Source: Blastocladiella emersonii ATCC 22665 | Lineage: Eukaryota > Blastocladiomycota > Blastocladiomycetes > Blastocladiales > Blastocladiaceae | DNA length: 64,000 bases | NCBI GenBank assembly: GCA_025594325.1 | Contig: JANHCV010000001.1 | Location: 2,418,001-2,482,000 of the forward strand | Direction: 5' to 3' | Made by a program: the position numbers and the translations under genes | Notes under the pieces: generated by a model | The model's input: only the letters and a program-made list of their open reading frames with translations | Database searches by the model: none | What the model was told of the DNA's origin: nothing | In this document: piece by piece, positions 21,177 to 32,423 of the stretch | How the letters are laid out: every line of letters starts with the position of its first letter | Numbering within the stretch: position 1 is the first letter of the stretch

Positions 21177-22748
21177 CTAGTTGTTGCCGTTGCCCATGAG
21201 ACGCGACAGCGAGTTCTTGGGCGTGCCGCGTGGCGACGAGCCAGCCGACGACGACGAGTGCGCGTGGCCGTGGCCGTGGCCGCCGTGGATGTTGTCGCTC
21301 GACGCCATGAGGCGGTCGTAGGCCTTGAGGCCCGACCGCTGGAACTCGGCCTTGCGCGAGTTGGCGGGGCGCTGCAGCGACGACGCGGTCGCGGAGGAGC
21401 TGGCCGGGGTGGGGTCGATGGCGGACCCGTACGTGGCGGCGCGCACGTTGAGGTCCCACTCGGCGAGGTCGATGGGCATGCTGTCCTTGATGGCGTCAAT
21501 CTCGTTGCGGACCGAGTCGACGAGGCCGTTCAGGTTGATGTCGTTGAGGTCGACGCCGAACGGGTTTTCGATCTCGGCGCCAATCGATTCCTAACCGAGC
21601 CGCAAGCAGGTAAGTTGGGAGCCGCTGCGAGACCACGCAGAAATACGTACGACGCCCAGCATGGTGAAGGCGGCGAGGAACACGACCAGGATCGACAGGG
21701 CCTTGAACGGCTGGATGATCTGGAACGGCAGGATCAGGAGGTAGATGTACAGCGCCTGCTTGATGTGCACCGAGTAGGCCAGCGGGATGGGCGACGTGAG
21801 GACGCGCTCGAGCTGGCTGATCGTGTCAACCTAATAGTAGTGCGTCACGGACGGTGAGTGGAGGCACGGAAACCCTCGAGTGGGCCGCCGTACCATGGAC
21901 GAGACCAGCGTCGTCATGACACCAAACTGAGGGACGTCAATCTTCTCTTTCTTGCGCTGGGTGACAATGTAGGCCGAGAGGAGGTGGGTGAGGTCGACGG
22001 GGATGCACGAGCGGTCCGTGGACACGTTGACGTCTTCGTCCATGGGGACGGCCGTGTGGCTCGAGACGCTGGCGGCGCGGGCGCGCTGGCGGAGCGGGGC
22101 GGAGCCGGACGAGAAACCCGTAGCCGTGTGCTCGAGCTGCAGGTGCGGGTGCATCGGGCGCGAGGCGAGGTCGTCGCGCTTCTTGCGCGGGATGAGCGAG
22201 ACGAGCTCGTGGCGCCACTCGCCGTCCTCGTCCTTGAGGCCGTACTCGGCGCGCAGGTGGTTGCGGGTGGCCACGGCAAAGGCGATGATGAGGTTCATGG
22301 CGGCGAGCTTCTCGCGGCTGTCGCGCACGGTGCGCTCGTCGACCGAGATCCAGATGAGGCGCGCCAGGTTGCGGGCGTTGACGATGAGCGTGCTCCACAG
22401 CTTGCGGCCCTCGTTGTACCGGTCGTAGGCCGTGTTGGTGCGGAAGACGAGGAGCAGCGACAGGACGAGCGAGATGACCGTGATGAAGGTCGGCGGGATG
22501 GCCACCTTGTCGACGGACGGGTAGACGAGGTAGGCGAACAGCCACACCAGGAACGACCACAGCGTGAAGATGAAGACGGGCAGCGCCACGTTCGGGATGA
22601 CCGAGCCGTGCCAGTGCAGGGCGTCTGGCCAGCCGAAGACGGTCGACTTGACGCGGATTTCGGACGAGACGTGCTCGTGCGTGAGGTTGGTGCGGCGCGG
22701 GCGGGGCGCGGCGGTCTGGCCCTCCTGCGGCCGGTTGAAGAGCGGCAT
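21177..22748 (-). CDS. Bestrophin-like (UPF0187) anion channel
   Basis: Reverse-strand exons 22748-21894, 21830-21651 and 21590-21177 give 482 aa. The bestrophin hallmark RTNTAYDRYNEGRKLWSTL follows two membrane segments (VIPNVALPVFIFTLWSFLVWLFAYLVY and ITVISLVLSLLLVF regions). Further membrane segments lie in the second exon (HIKQALYIYLLILPFQIIQPFKAL, then FLAAFTMLGV), followed by the conserved IGAEIENPFGVDLNDINL. A Ser/Arg-rich insert (about residues 185-240) and a His/Ser-rich tail are family-unusual and probably disordered. Bestrophin relatives conduct chloride or bicarbonate; which membrane it serves here is unknown. It is tail to tail with the adenylyl cyclase, 212 bp apart. Confidence 0.88.
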
Positions 22749-23072
22749 AGTAGTCTAGGGTGCGAGTCTTTACTGATGCATGCGAAGCCGGAATCGGCGC
22801 CGGGTGTTGTTGTAGGGGAGAGAGAGCGAGGAGAGTTCTGAAGAGGAGCACTCATTTCTCTCCTCGGGCTTGCGTGGCGCAGGCGGGCGGCCCACTCAGC
22901 AGCGTCCGTCACGCCCAGACACGGGGCGCGACGCGTCGACGCGTCCGCGATCCACGGTCCCGTACGCGGCCGCGCCACCTCGATTGCGACGCCGATCCTC
23001 GCAGAACGCGCAACCAGGGACCTGCAACGCAACGCAACGCACCGCAACGCATCGACCACGCAACTTGCCGCT
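22749..23072. promoter_or_regulatory. Divergent promoter between the bestrophin gene and a 168-aa orphan
   Basis: 324 bp with no gene. It holds a doubled ACGCGT (22931 and 22939) and a run of CAACG repeats just before the downstream ATG. Confidence 0.35.
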
Positions 23073-23640
23073 ATGAGCATGGCATCCACATCCCCGACGT
23101 CGCCCCGCCCGCCCGCCCCGTCCGCTCCGCGCCCGGCGGGCCCCTCACCGCGCGGCGCCAAGGTGGCAGCAACGAGCGCGGGCGCACCGGCCGCCGCCGC
23201 CGCCGCCGCGAAGCCGTCGCCGAACCCGATCCGCGACGGGCTCGCGGCGCTCAAGAAGGCGCCCGCGCCGACGCCGGTGCTGTTCGAGAGCCAGGCGACC
23301 GCGCCCGCGCCGGCGCAGACGTACTACCAGGTGGTGGTCGAGAGCAGCCGCGTGGTGCTGCGCGACTGGCCCAAGTTGCGGTACTCCCAGGGTGCGGACA
23401 CCGCCTTCGCACGTCTGGCGGGCCGCTGACCTCGCCCGTCCCGCGCGCGTAGCCATCGCCAAGCAGGCGGTGCACCCGAGCCAGGTGAGCGTGCCCGTGG
23501 AAGAGTACGTCGAGTCGGACGCGCGCGACAAGGTGCGCGAGATCTTTGGCGACGCGACCGCCGACAAGATCGACGGGCTCGTGCGCGACCTGGTCAAGAA
23601 AGCCCGCGCGGCGGCAGCACCGGCCGGCGCGTCCAAGTGA
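23073..23640 (+). CDS. Unrecognised 168-aa protein with Ala/Pro-rich N-terminus
   Basis: Exons 23073-23391 and 23453-23640; the intron has a GTGCGG donor and TAG acceptor and joins YSQ to AIAKQ in phase. Residues 1-75 are Pro/Ala/Ser-rich and basic. The conserved-looking part is YYQVVVESSRVVLRDWPKLRY followed by VSVPVEEYVESD and a helical end DKVREIFGDATADKIDGLVRDLVKKA. No signal or membrane segment is clear; the basic N-terminus could be a mitochondrial presequence. I do not recognise the family. Confidence 0.6.
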
Positions 23641-23737
23641 ATGGGCGAGCGCGAGTGGGCGCCAGGTCGACGGACTGCGAGATGGATGGCGAGGAAAGAG
23701 TATAACGTTATTTGTCACTACACGCACATGGGCCGCT

Positions 23738-24258
23738 CTACTGGCGCGACGCACGCTCGAGATCAAACTGCGCAAAGCTCGCAAACGCCGCGCGCGCCTC
23801 GGCGGACACGGGCGGGGCCATGCGCCGCACGGCGGCCGCGGGTGAGAGCTCGGCGCGTGGTGCCGGGAGCGCAGCGCCCTCGGACCGGATCACGGTACCG
23901 ATGGCCATGAAGAACCCGAACGACGCGCCCGACGTCATCATGGCGTTGGACAGCGTGCCGAGGTATCCCTTGCCGCGGGCTCCGTAGCTAGTTGCAGGGT
24001 AGGGAAGGGAATCGCGTCAGTCCGCAATGTTGTCGTCGAGCAAGGAACCGGGCAACGCACATGAGGTACTGGATGTTGCCCATGATGAAGCCGAGCCCGA
24101 GGCCGACACCGCCGCCCCTACACGACATGGCGCGGTTAGATCCCTGTCCGCTTTGAGCGAGACCCGCTGCCGATCGCGGCGCGCGCAGAGCCATACATCA
24201 TGGCGCCCATCTTGAGCTTGTCCGCGAGAGTCGGGCCCTGGGGCTGCTGCATGTTCAT
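23738..24258 (-). CDS. MGR2: ROMO1/MGR2-family mitochondrial inner-membrane protein
   Basis: Reverse-strand exons 24258-24197, 24117-24061 and 23987-23738 give 122 aa. The spliced protein reads LADKLKMGAMM, then GGGVGLGLGFIMGN, then YGARGKGYLGTLSNAMM and ASFGFFMAIGTVIRSE, the two glycine-rich helices of the ROMO1/MGR2 family. In yeast Mgr2 gates lateral release from the TIM23 presequence translocase; animal ROMO1 affects redox and cristae. The third exon adds a C-terminal Ala-rich tail. The first intron uses GTATGG, one of two donors in the window without C at +4. Confidence 0.9.
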
Positions 24259-24719
24259 GGTGGCTGCGTTGCGTTGTTGTTGTTTGCGTAGCAGGCAGAG
24301 GGGTCGCGATGGGCGCAGAGAGAGGCGGCAGCAGCAACACGGCGAAGCGAGGCGGTCGCGAAAACCTCGGAGCTGTTTTGCTGCCGCGCGCACGTGAGTG
24401 GCATTTGTTTTCACTCCACGTGGGCCCACCTGCGGCCTGTTGAAGTCGTCTCGCACCGATTTTTGAGTGTGCCAGTTGTCTTTCTGCCTCGCGCCGCGGT
24501 GATCGTCGAGCCCGCCGATCCGCTCGCAGTCCCGACGACGACGCTTCCCACGCACGCATACGCACGAGGCCGACGCAGTCCTCTGGCCCGCTGCATCGCG
24601 CCCGCTCCGCCGCCCGCCGCCGTCTCCGCGTGCGATCGCGCTGCCTGAACGCATCAACACCACGCATCAACTTCCACCACCACGGCGGCCTGCGCTATAC
24701 CACGACTACCACCAGCAGC
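24259..24719. promoter_or_regulatory. Divergent upstream region of MGR2 and the PPR gene
   Basis: 461 bp. Short ORFs cross it in several frames but none has family signal or sensible composition. No RNA gene is seen. Confidence 0.4.
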
Positions 24720-27700
24720 ATGACCGCCATGATGCGTGCCCGCCTGCTCCGTGCCGTGTCCACGGCCAGCCCGGCGGCCCGCCTCGCCGGACGCTGTCCC
24801 TCGGCCGCCGCCGCCCCAAGGCCGGCCTGCGCCACCACCACTGCCTTCCAGCAGGTGTCTTCCAGTCGCGCTTTGTCGACTGCGCCACCAGTACTCCCAG
24901 AGTCCGAGGCGCCGCTGGAGCCCGCCTCGTCGTCAGACGCGGGCCAGGTGACGAGCAGCACCGGGCTCGACCTCTCGGGCGTCTCCATCGCCGCGACGCC
25001 CTCCAGTGAAGATCCTGCGCAGATCTCGTGCGAGGTACGCTCCGCCCCACCCGCTCCTGCTCAGGAACCGCCCGATCTGACTTCGCCCGCGCGCATCGCC
25101 CGCAGGACCTTCTGGCCACGGTGCCAGAAACACTCGAATCGCGGGACCCGCACGCCATCTTCTCGCTCTACGCGACGCTCTTCAACCGGTTCCCCACGGC
25201 GCTGACGTCGCCCGTCGCGCTCGCCTTCCTGCGCACGCTCGGTCCGCTCGACGCCGCCGCGTGCACCAACGTGTACCAGGACTGGGTCGCGCGCCTGCCG
25301 CACGACGAGCGCGCGCAGTGCGGGCCCGAGTTCGAGCTCGTCACCCACGAGTTCCTCGACTTTTTGCGCCTCGCCTCACACTCGACCGACTTCTTGCCCG
25401 CGATGCGCACGCTCGCCGACGTGCTGCGCGGGCTCGACCGTGCGCCCTTCTCGCTGTGGTCAGCGTTCCTCGCCCGCCTCGTCAACCAGTACGTCATTGA
25501 CGAGTACCCCGCGCGCCAACAAGCCGCGAGCGAGATCGCGCTCGAAGCCCTCGCCGCGTGTCGCGAGCGCGCCGACCGTATCGAGTACTACGACGGCGCC
25601 GCCATCCGCATGCTCGAGCTGCGCACGCACGGGTTCGCGCGGAACCTGCCCGCCATCACCGCCATGGCCGCCGCCGCCTCGCCCAGCGGCGACGACGCGC
25701 CCTTCATCGTGTCCGTCGACGCGGCCACCGAGTGGGTCGCCGCGTTTGCGCGCGCCGGCGATTTCGAGCGCGCGCGCCGCCTGTTTGTCGCCGCCGTGCT
25801 GGCCGATACCATCCCGCGGCTCGAGGCGGCGCACGCGCTGCTGCGCGCGGCCTCTGCCGGCGGTAACGTGGCGGCGTGCGTCGAGTTCCAGTCGGCGCTG
25901 CTCGACGTTTACGGGCAGGCGGTCGCGGACCCGTCGCTCTCCGTCGACCTGTACTCGCCCATCATCGAGACGTGCCGGGCCGCGCTCGTGCACGAGCGGT
26001 TCCGGCGCGCGCCGACGCAGGAGGAGTACATGGTGCGGCTCAACGTCATCAAGGTGTTTGACGACGCGCGGCGCAAGATGGCGCGGCTGGGCATCCCGCT
26101 CACGCTCGACACGCACCAGGCGATCCTGACGTGTCTCGTGTACGCCAACTACGACGACTGTGTGCGGTTCCCCGTCAAGCTCGCGGCCGACGCGCTCGAG
26201 GCCATGCTGACGGACGGCCTGGTCCCGTCGAAATACGCGTTCCACACGCTGATGCGCGCCTACGCCAACACGCCCGAGCGCATCAACTCGGGGATCCGCT
26301 GCGATATCATCCAGCAGTACGTGCAGGTCATGACCGCGTGCGGCGTGCCCATGTCGGCCGAAACCTACTCGATCGTGTTCCTGTCGCTGCACCCGCGCAA
26401 GCCCGTGACGCAGCCGCTGAAGCCGCTCGTCGACCGGCTGTGGGTCATTGAGCGGCAGATGGCGCGCGCGCGCGTCCCGCACTCGGACCAGTCGGTGGCC
26501 GCGCTGCTGCGCGTGTACGGCGCCCACAAGGCGTTCCAGCACGCGTACCGCGTGCTCAAGGAGATCCCGCGGCACGGGCTGCAGCGCACGCGCGCCATCT
26601 ACTTTACCGTGATGCACGCGTGCAAGGACGACGAGGCGGCCGCCGACTACGCGCTGCAGGTCATCTACCCGCAGATGCTCAGCGAGGGGATCGCCATCGA
26701 CGACACGCTCCTGCACACGCTGCTGGCGTGCTGCGTGCGCGTCAACAACCCGCACCTGGCCTGGGACCTGTACCACTACGCGGGCGACCACGGGCTCGCC
26801 GTCACCCACACGCTCCTCAACTACCTGCTCAAGCTCGCCCTGTACAACGGCAACGTCGAGCGCGCGCAGTTTGTCCTCGACGAGTTTGCCCGCCGCAAGC
26901 TCTTCTACGACGCCACCACCTACTACCACCTCATGACCTTCTTCACGCGTATCCAGGCCGACCAGGCCAGGGTCGCCGAGCTCATGGACCGCATGCAGGA
27001 CCAGGCTAAGCTGCACCAGCAGTTTGTCCTGCTCAGCAACAGCTACTCGGCCGACGCCACCTTCCTCGCCTCGTCGCCATCACCGTCGTCGCCGTCGGAC
27101 CCCACGGCACCCACGGCGCAGCCACCACAACCCGCTGCGGACGGCGAGCCACCAAGACCGGTTTCCGCCACCGCTGACGCCGACGCCGACGCCGACGCCG
27201 ACAAGGTCGAGTTCCGGCGATGCCCGTCGGATATCGACACGCCGGCGGTCCCGCTCACGACGCTGACGCTGCCGGCGCAGCCCCCACTACCGCCGTCCAA
27301 CTGCGCGCCGGAGCACCGGCCCGAGCGGATCCTGGCCGACTCGCGGCTCAACCTCAAGGCGCTCCAGTCGTTTGTGGCGGAGCAGCGGTGGGACCGGGCC
27401 TTCACGACGTACTGCAGCATCCTCAACGACTTCCACGTGTCGGTGCTGCACAAGTTTGCGCAGGCGCGTGACTACCGGCACGAGCTGGGCGCCGCGCTCA
27501 AGGCCAACACGATCCCCGTGTGGGGCAACGGCGCGAAACAGCTGGTGCTCAGTTTCCCGCCGCGCATCGTCAACTACAACCCGTACAACGCGCGCGCCGG
27601 CGAGCTGTTCCTGCCCAAGGACATGGCCACGGCGACCTGGCTCATGTGCACGGCGTTCCTCGACATGCCCGCCGCCGCGCTCCCCGCCAACTTCCCGCCG

Positions 27701-28819
27701 CTCCGCTACGTGTACGTGCAGCGCAACGACCGCGCGCGGAACCACACGCGCGACGCGCCGCCCCGCGACTACGCCGAGGCCGTGTCCGCACGCATGTCCC
27801 CCGGCCAGCAGTTGTTGAGCTCGGTCCAGTACCGTGAGCTCCCCGTCGCAGGGTACCACAAGCTCGCGGTCGCCCGCGTCATCTTCCGGTCGTCGATGCG
27901 CGTCCTCAAGTCGTACCTCGGGTTCCCCACCATGATCCGGTTCGAGTGGGTCAAGGACCTTATGAAGCGGCTCCACTTTGACGTCGACTACGCCGAGCGG
28001 TTCCGGATCCAGATCCGCGAGCGCAAGAACCGGCTCGCTGTTGAGCTCGCTGAGCAGGAGGAGCTGCTCGGGTCGCCCGAGCCCGTGCCCGCCGAGGCGG
28101 CTGCGGGCGAGGCGCTGTCCGTGACGACCAAGGCAGCCGAGCTCGAGGCCGCCGAGGCCGAGATCCAGCGCGAGTCTGCACCTGCCGCTGCCGCCGCCGC
28201 CGATTCGGACGCGTCCTCCAAGGAGGCCGATGGCGAAGAGGCCGATGCCGAGACAGCCGCCGCCGACACGTTCATGGACCTGCCGCGTCTGTCGTCAGCC
28301 AGCGCCAAGGTAGCCGAGTCGATCAGCCAGGACACGGAGCAGCTCAAGTCGCTGGCGGTGCCGGACCTCGAGAAGCTGGCGCGCGGGCTCGGCGTGCACG
28401 TCGGCGCCGTCGACCCGGACCCGCTGTCCGCCACGCTGCCCTACTCGGGCGCGAAACCCGCCAAGCTCGCCGACACCATGCTCAGCCAGCTCACCAAGCG
28501 CCAGCGCGCGTCGCTGTCGCCCGCGTGGGCCGCAAACGCCGAGGCGCGGCTCGCCGCCTCGGCGGACCCGTCGCTCGCGGTCGCGGACGATGAGACGATT
28601 CTGCCGGGTAAGGGCGGCAAGGGCGCGCTGCCCCGGCCGATCCGCCGCGACGAGCTCGAGATCGAGGCCGCGCTCATGCACGACGACGACGGGATGCGCG
28701 AGACGGACCACAAGACGCTCGCCCGCGGCCCCGCCGCGCCGTGGCCGCCGCGCACCAACCGGCCCGTCCGGAGGGCGGCCGAGGAGGCGCTCGAGACCAA
28801 GGGCCCGCTAGATCTCTGA
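24720..28819 (+). CDS. Large mitochondrial PPR-repeat protein, 1342 aa
   Basis: Exons 24720-25034 and 25106-28819; the intron keeps phase 0. The N-terminus (MTAMMRARLLRAVSTASPAARLAG) is Arg-rich without acids, a good mitochondrial presequence. The body is helical hairpins in degenerate 35-residue units; clearest are IYFTVMHACKDDEAAADYAL, LLHTLLACCVRVNNPHLAWDLYHYAG, LLNYLLKLALYNGNVERAQFVLDEF and TYYHLMTFFTRIQADQARVAELM. After an Ala/Pro linker with an ADADADAD run (GCCGAC hexamers near 27178-27200) comes a second conserved-looking region (residues about 870-1040) and a charged tail. PPR proteins bind organellar RNA; a role in mitochondrial mRNA maturation or translation is inferred. The transcript target cannot be told. 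Confidence 0.75.
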
Positions 28820-28842
28820 AGGAGGGCGCAGAATGGAGAAGG

Positions 28843-28858
28843 TTAATTAATTAATTAA
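28843..28858. repeat. (TTAA)4 palindrome between convergent genes
   Basis: A perfect TTAA x4 tract, striking in GC-rich surroundings, sits in the 62-bp gap between the stops of the PPR gene (+) and DXO (-). It is symmetrical on both strands and may serve 3'-end formation of both transcripts. Confidence 0.5.
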
Positions 28859-28881
28859 GATCACTTACTATAGCGCTACGA

Positions 28882-30451
28882 CTACTCTTCTTCGGGGCCC
28901 GAAGCGCCAGCGAGGAACCAGTCGGGCAACACGCGGCGGCATCCGGGCGCCGGCGCCGTCGGGTCACCCGTGCCGCCCGGCGTGTGCAGGACGTGCACGG
29001 CGCGCGTCCTTGGCGAGAACCGGATCGTGAACGCGCGCGGGTGCCCTGCTTCTCCCTCGGAGCCCGACGACGACGCGTCGCGCACCGCGGCCACGATCCG
29101 GTCAACCGCATCGGCCGCGAACCTGAGACACAACTGCGGGTCCCACGCATCGTGCGCCCCCCGCACCGCGCGCGGCAGCTCGAGCGTGCGGTACCGTACG
29201 ACGGCGCGCACGATCCCGTCGTCGTCGCGGAACCCGACGGCGACCGTCGGCACGCCGGCGAGGAACGACTGCGCCCACACGCGGAGGAGCTTCGCGCGCC
29301 ACCCGGCGTGCGCGCGCGGGTGGGCGCCGAGCCGGTGCGTCTTGAGCTCGACGTATGTGCCATTGGAGTCGGCGCAGTCGACCTCGGCGCCGACCAGGAC
29401 GCGGTGCGCGCCGAGCTTGGTCCGGACCACGCTGCAGAACTGCGCGTGCTGGTTGACGGGGGTCGCGACGCGCGCGCGCAAGGCGGCCGGGAGGTCTGGG
29501 AGAGTGGATGGCGGGGAGGGGAGGACGCTGAGCGACTCGAAGCGGTAGCCCCAGAAGGTCATGCGCGCGCGGCGCGGGTCGGCGCGCTGCGCGTCGCGGT
29601 CGCGCGTTTGGGATGCGGTGACATGCTCGTGCAGGAACAGCGTGCCGCGGTGGTACACGGCGCCCAGCTCCCACTCGTCGCGGTCGTTGTATGGCGCGAC
29701 AAGGAGTTTGGTCAGGATCCCGCGCCAGGTGACGAGGCTGATGCCTGGCGCGCCGGACTCGTCTACGACGTCGGCGCTGAGGTGAGTACTGGCACGAGTG
29801 CGTTCCTTACGGCAGATGTACGCGTCCACTGCCCGTGCGCAACAAGTCCACGAAGCAAGTTATCCAGCGGCTCGATCCCATTCCCAACATTCGGATCGTA
29901 CGCCTCAAACTGCCCGTTGAGATCGACCTGGTCGCGCGCCTCGGCCGGCGGGACCGGCGCGCGGTCGAGCGGGACCCCCGGTGGTCCAGCCTCGCGCGCG
30001 CCCGCGTCCATGACGGGGATCACGGTCGGCGGGTACCAGTGGCGCAGCGAGCGCGCGTCCGGGTGGAACGCGCCCGCGTCGTCGTACGAGAACCGGCCGA
30101 CCTCGGTCGGCTGCTGCACGGGGACGGGCGGGCCGGGCGGCGGGGACTGGTTCGGCGGGGGGACGGGGATCGCGAGCAGGAGGTTTGCAGGAGGCGGCGA
30201 GGCTGGGCGCAACGGTGCGTTGCGCGGGTGGTGGCCGCCGCCGCGCGCGCTCCCGCGGCGGTCGGGCCCGTCGTGGTGATGGTGGCGGTTACGGTTCGTG
30301 TCGGGGTCTAGCAGCAGGTCGCCATTCGCGGGTCGTTAAGCGATGATCCCACAGTCGGCGTAGGGCGGGCGGGCGTACAGTCGCGCCCGCTGTTGTCCGG
30401 CCGCGGCGGCAGTCCACCGCTGGGCGGGCGGTCCCTCGAAGAGTGATACAT
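28882..30451 (-). CDS. RAI1: DXO/RAI1 decapping and 5'-end quality-control nuclease
   Basis: Reverse-strand exons 30451-30379, 30307-29822 and 29762-28882 give 479 aa. The first exon (MYHSSRDRPPSG) joins YPDTNRNRHHHHDG in phase; an in-frame ATG at 30508 is an alternative start. The second junction gives GQWTHESGAPGISLVTWRGILTKLL, the conserved entry to the catalytic core. Family motifs follow: WELGAVYHRGTLFLHE, then FCSVVRTKLGAHRVLVGAEVDC with the E-x-D metal ligands, and YVELKT with the E-x-K pair. The enzyme hydrolyses incompletely capped, NAD-capped or pyrophosphate 5' ends and is a partner of Rat1/Xrn2 in fungi. The N-terminal 160 residues are Pro/His-rich and longer than usual. Confidence 0.88.
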
Positions 30452-30710
30452 GGCAGTGCGGCAAGTAGCGAGCACGCGTCCCAGCGCGGTCGGCGGTAGT
30501 CGCTGCATTCGTGTGCGCGAAAGACGTGATCCGCGGCGAGGTGTGGCGCCCGATCACGCTGCCGGTGCGAGACGCGAGACACGACGCGTCGCGTCACACG
30601 CGCTCGTGCTCGGGTATGCTTCGTGTCCCGTTTTAAGATGCCCGCCGCACGACCGCACACACGCACCGACCATGGACGCCATCGGCCCAGTACTTCCGAC
30701 GTAGCTTGCA

Positions 30711-32423
30711 ATGGAATCGCATGTCGCAGCCGCCTCCGCCCCGGCCATCATCAAGGCGCCGGGCCACCACCCGCACCATGTCGCCGGCGTCCACTTTGAC
30801 CCGTCGACCAAGCTCGAGGATAACTCGATGCCGCCGGAGCCGATACTTGTCCCACTGCCTCCGGTGACGCCGATAGCCGCCGCACCGGCTCATGTTCCCG
30901 CTTCGCCAACATCGACCACAGCGCCTGTAGCGCCTGCTGCTGCACCGATACCCGCCGTTGCGGCTACAGCACCACCTGCTCCAGCATCGCCCGCTCAGCC
31001 TGCCCTTCCACCTGTCGCCGCTCCCGCGCAGCCGCAGGCATCGCCCTCTGCCGCCCCTACCCCCGCTACATCTCCACCAACCCCGGCCCCACCGCCACCC
31101 GCACCCACTGCTTCCGCTCCAGCACCGCCAGCGCCAACGGGGTCCGCGCCGGGCTCGCCGAGCCGAGCCAAGACGGCGGGCACGTCCAAGGGGACAAGCG
31201 CGTCCGACGCGAAGCGCAAGAGCTTCACGGGCCACCCCGTGCCAGCGGCTTCGTCCAAGGCCTCGTCGAGCAGCGCCGCGAAAGCGGGCAGCAGCAAGGG
31301 CGCGTCGGGCGGCAAGGACGCGCTGCCGGCCCTCACGGTGGTCGCGTCGTCGGGCGCCGCGAAGCCGACCAAGTCCGCGGCCGACGCGACGGTCAAGTCG
31401 CCGAAGTCGTCAAGCAGCAGCAGCAGCAAGACTTCAACAACAACACGCTCTTCTACCTCAAGCGGGCCTCGGCCGCCGACGGCCGCCCCGAAAAAGTCGT
31501 CCTCCTCCTCGTCCTCATCTGGCCGCTCATCGACCCGCCCGTCGACGGCGCCGTCGCCCAAGAAGGCGACCAAGTCGTCGTCCTCGTCGTCCAAGTCGGG
31601 CTCGGGGTCGCGCCACGTCAAGAGCGCGCCCACGAAGCGGTCGTCGACCAAGAGCTCGCGGCCCGGGTCGACCTCGGGCGAGAGCTCACCGGTCCGCGGA
31701 CCCTCGACGTCGCTCGACCAGAGCGGGAACAGCGCGAGCGGGTCCGGGAGCAAGGTGCCGTCGGGCGGGACGAGTCCCGCGGTGTCGCGGCCGCCGAGCG
31801 CGCTGTTCAAGAGCTCGGTACGGTCGTCACCGGAACATGGTGCGCGCGGGGACTAACTCGATTTCTGTGTGTAGCGACCGCCGCCGACGAACGCGTGCTG
31901 CGTGGTCCTACAGCGCAACCTGCTCAACGACGTATCGGCCGAGATGGGCCTGCTGCTGGCGGAAAAGGACGAGGTGGCCGAGAAGCTGACGGCGGCACAC
32001 TCCGAGATCTCGGCGCTCAAGGATACGCGGCTCGAGCTCACCCAAAAGGTGCACGAGCTCGAGAAGAAGCTCGAGCTGCTGCAGCACGCGCACAAGGCGA
32101 CGCAGGAGGACCTGCACGCGCTGCGCACCGTGGCGTCGTCCGGGTCCGACATGGTCGCGGCGCTCGAGAAGAAACTCGCCGAAGAGCACAAGGTCAACGC
32201 GCAGCTCGTCTTCTTCAACCGGTCGCTCAAGACCCAGGTGTGCGAGCTCGAGGAGGCCAAGGAGGATCTGTCCAAGCAGCTCGGCGCCGCGCGCGTCGAG
32301 CTCGAGCGCCACCGCATGACGGCTAAGCGATCTATACCCCACCACGACGCGGCGCCCGCGGCGGGGCATCACGGCTCCGGCGGTGCGCACGATGGCGGCG
32401 GAGGACGAGGCAAGGGAGTGTGA
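30711..32423 (+). CDS. Low-complexity protein with C-terminal coiled coil, 551 aa
   Basis: Exons 30711-31817 and 31875-32423, phase 0. Residues 1-150 are almost only Ala/Pro/Thr/Ser; 150-365 are Ser/Lys-rich with polyserine runs. Exon 2 encodes a clear coiled coil of about 115 residues (ERNLLNDVSAEMGLLLAEKDEV region through KSQLGAARVELERHRM region), then a His/Gly tail. No catalytic domain. The architecture suggests a cytoskeletal or scaffold protein, but that is inference from composition only. Confidence 0.7.
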
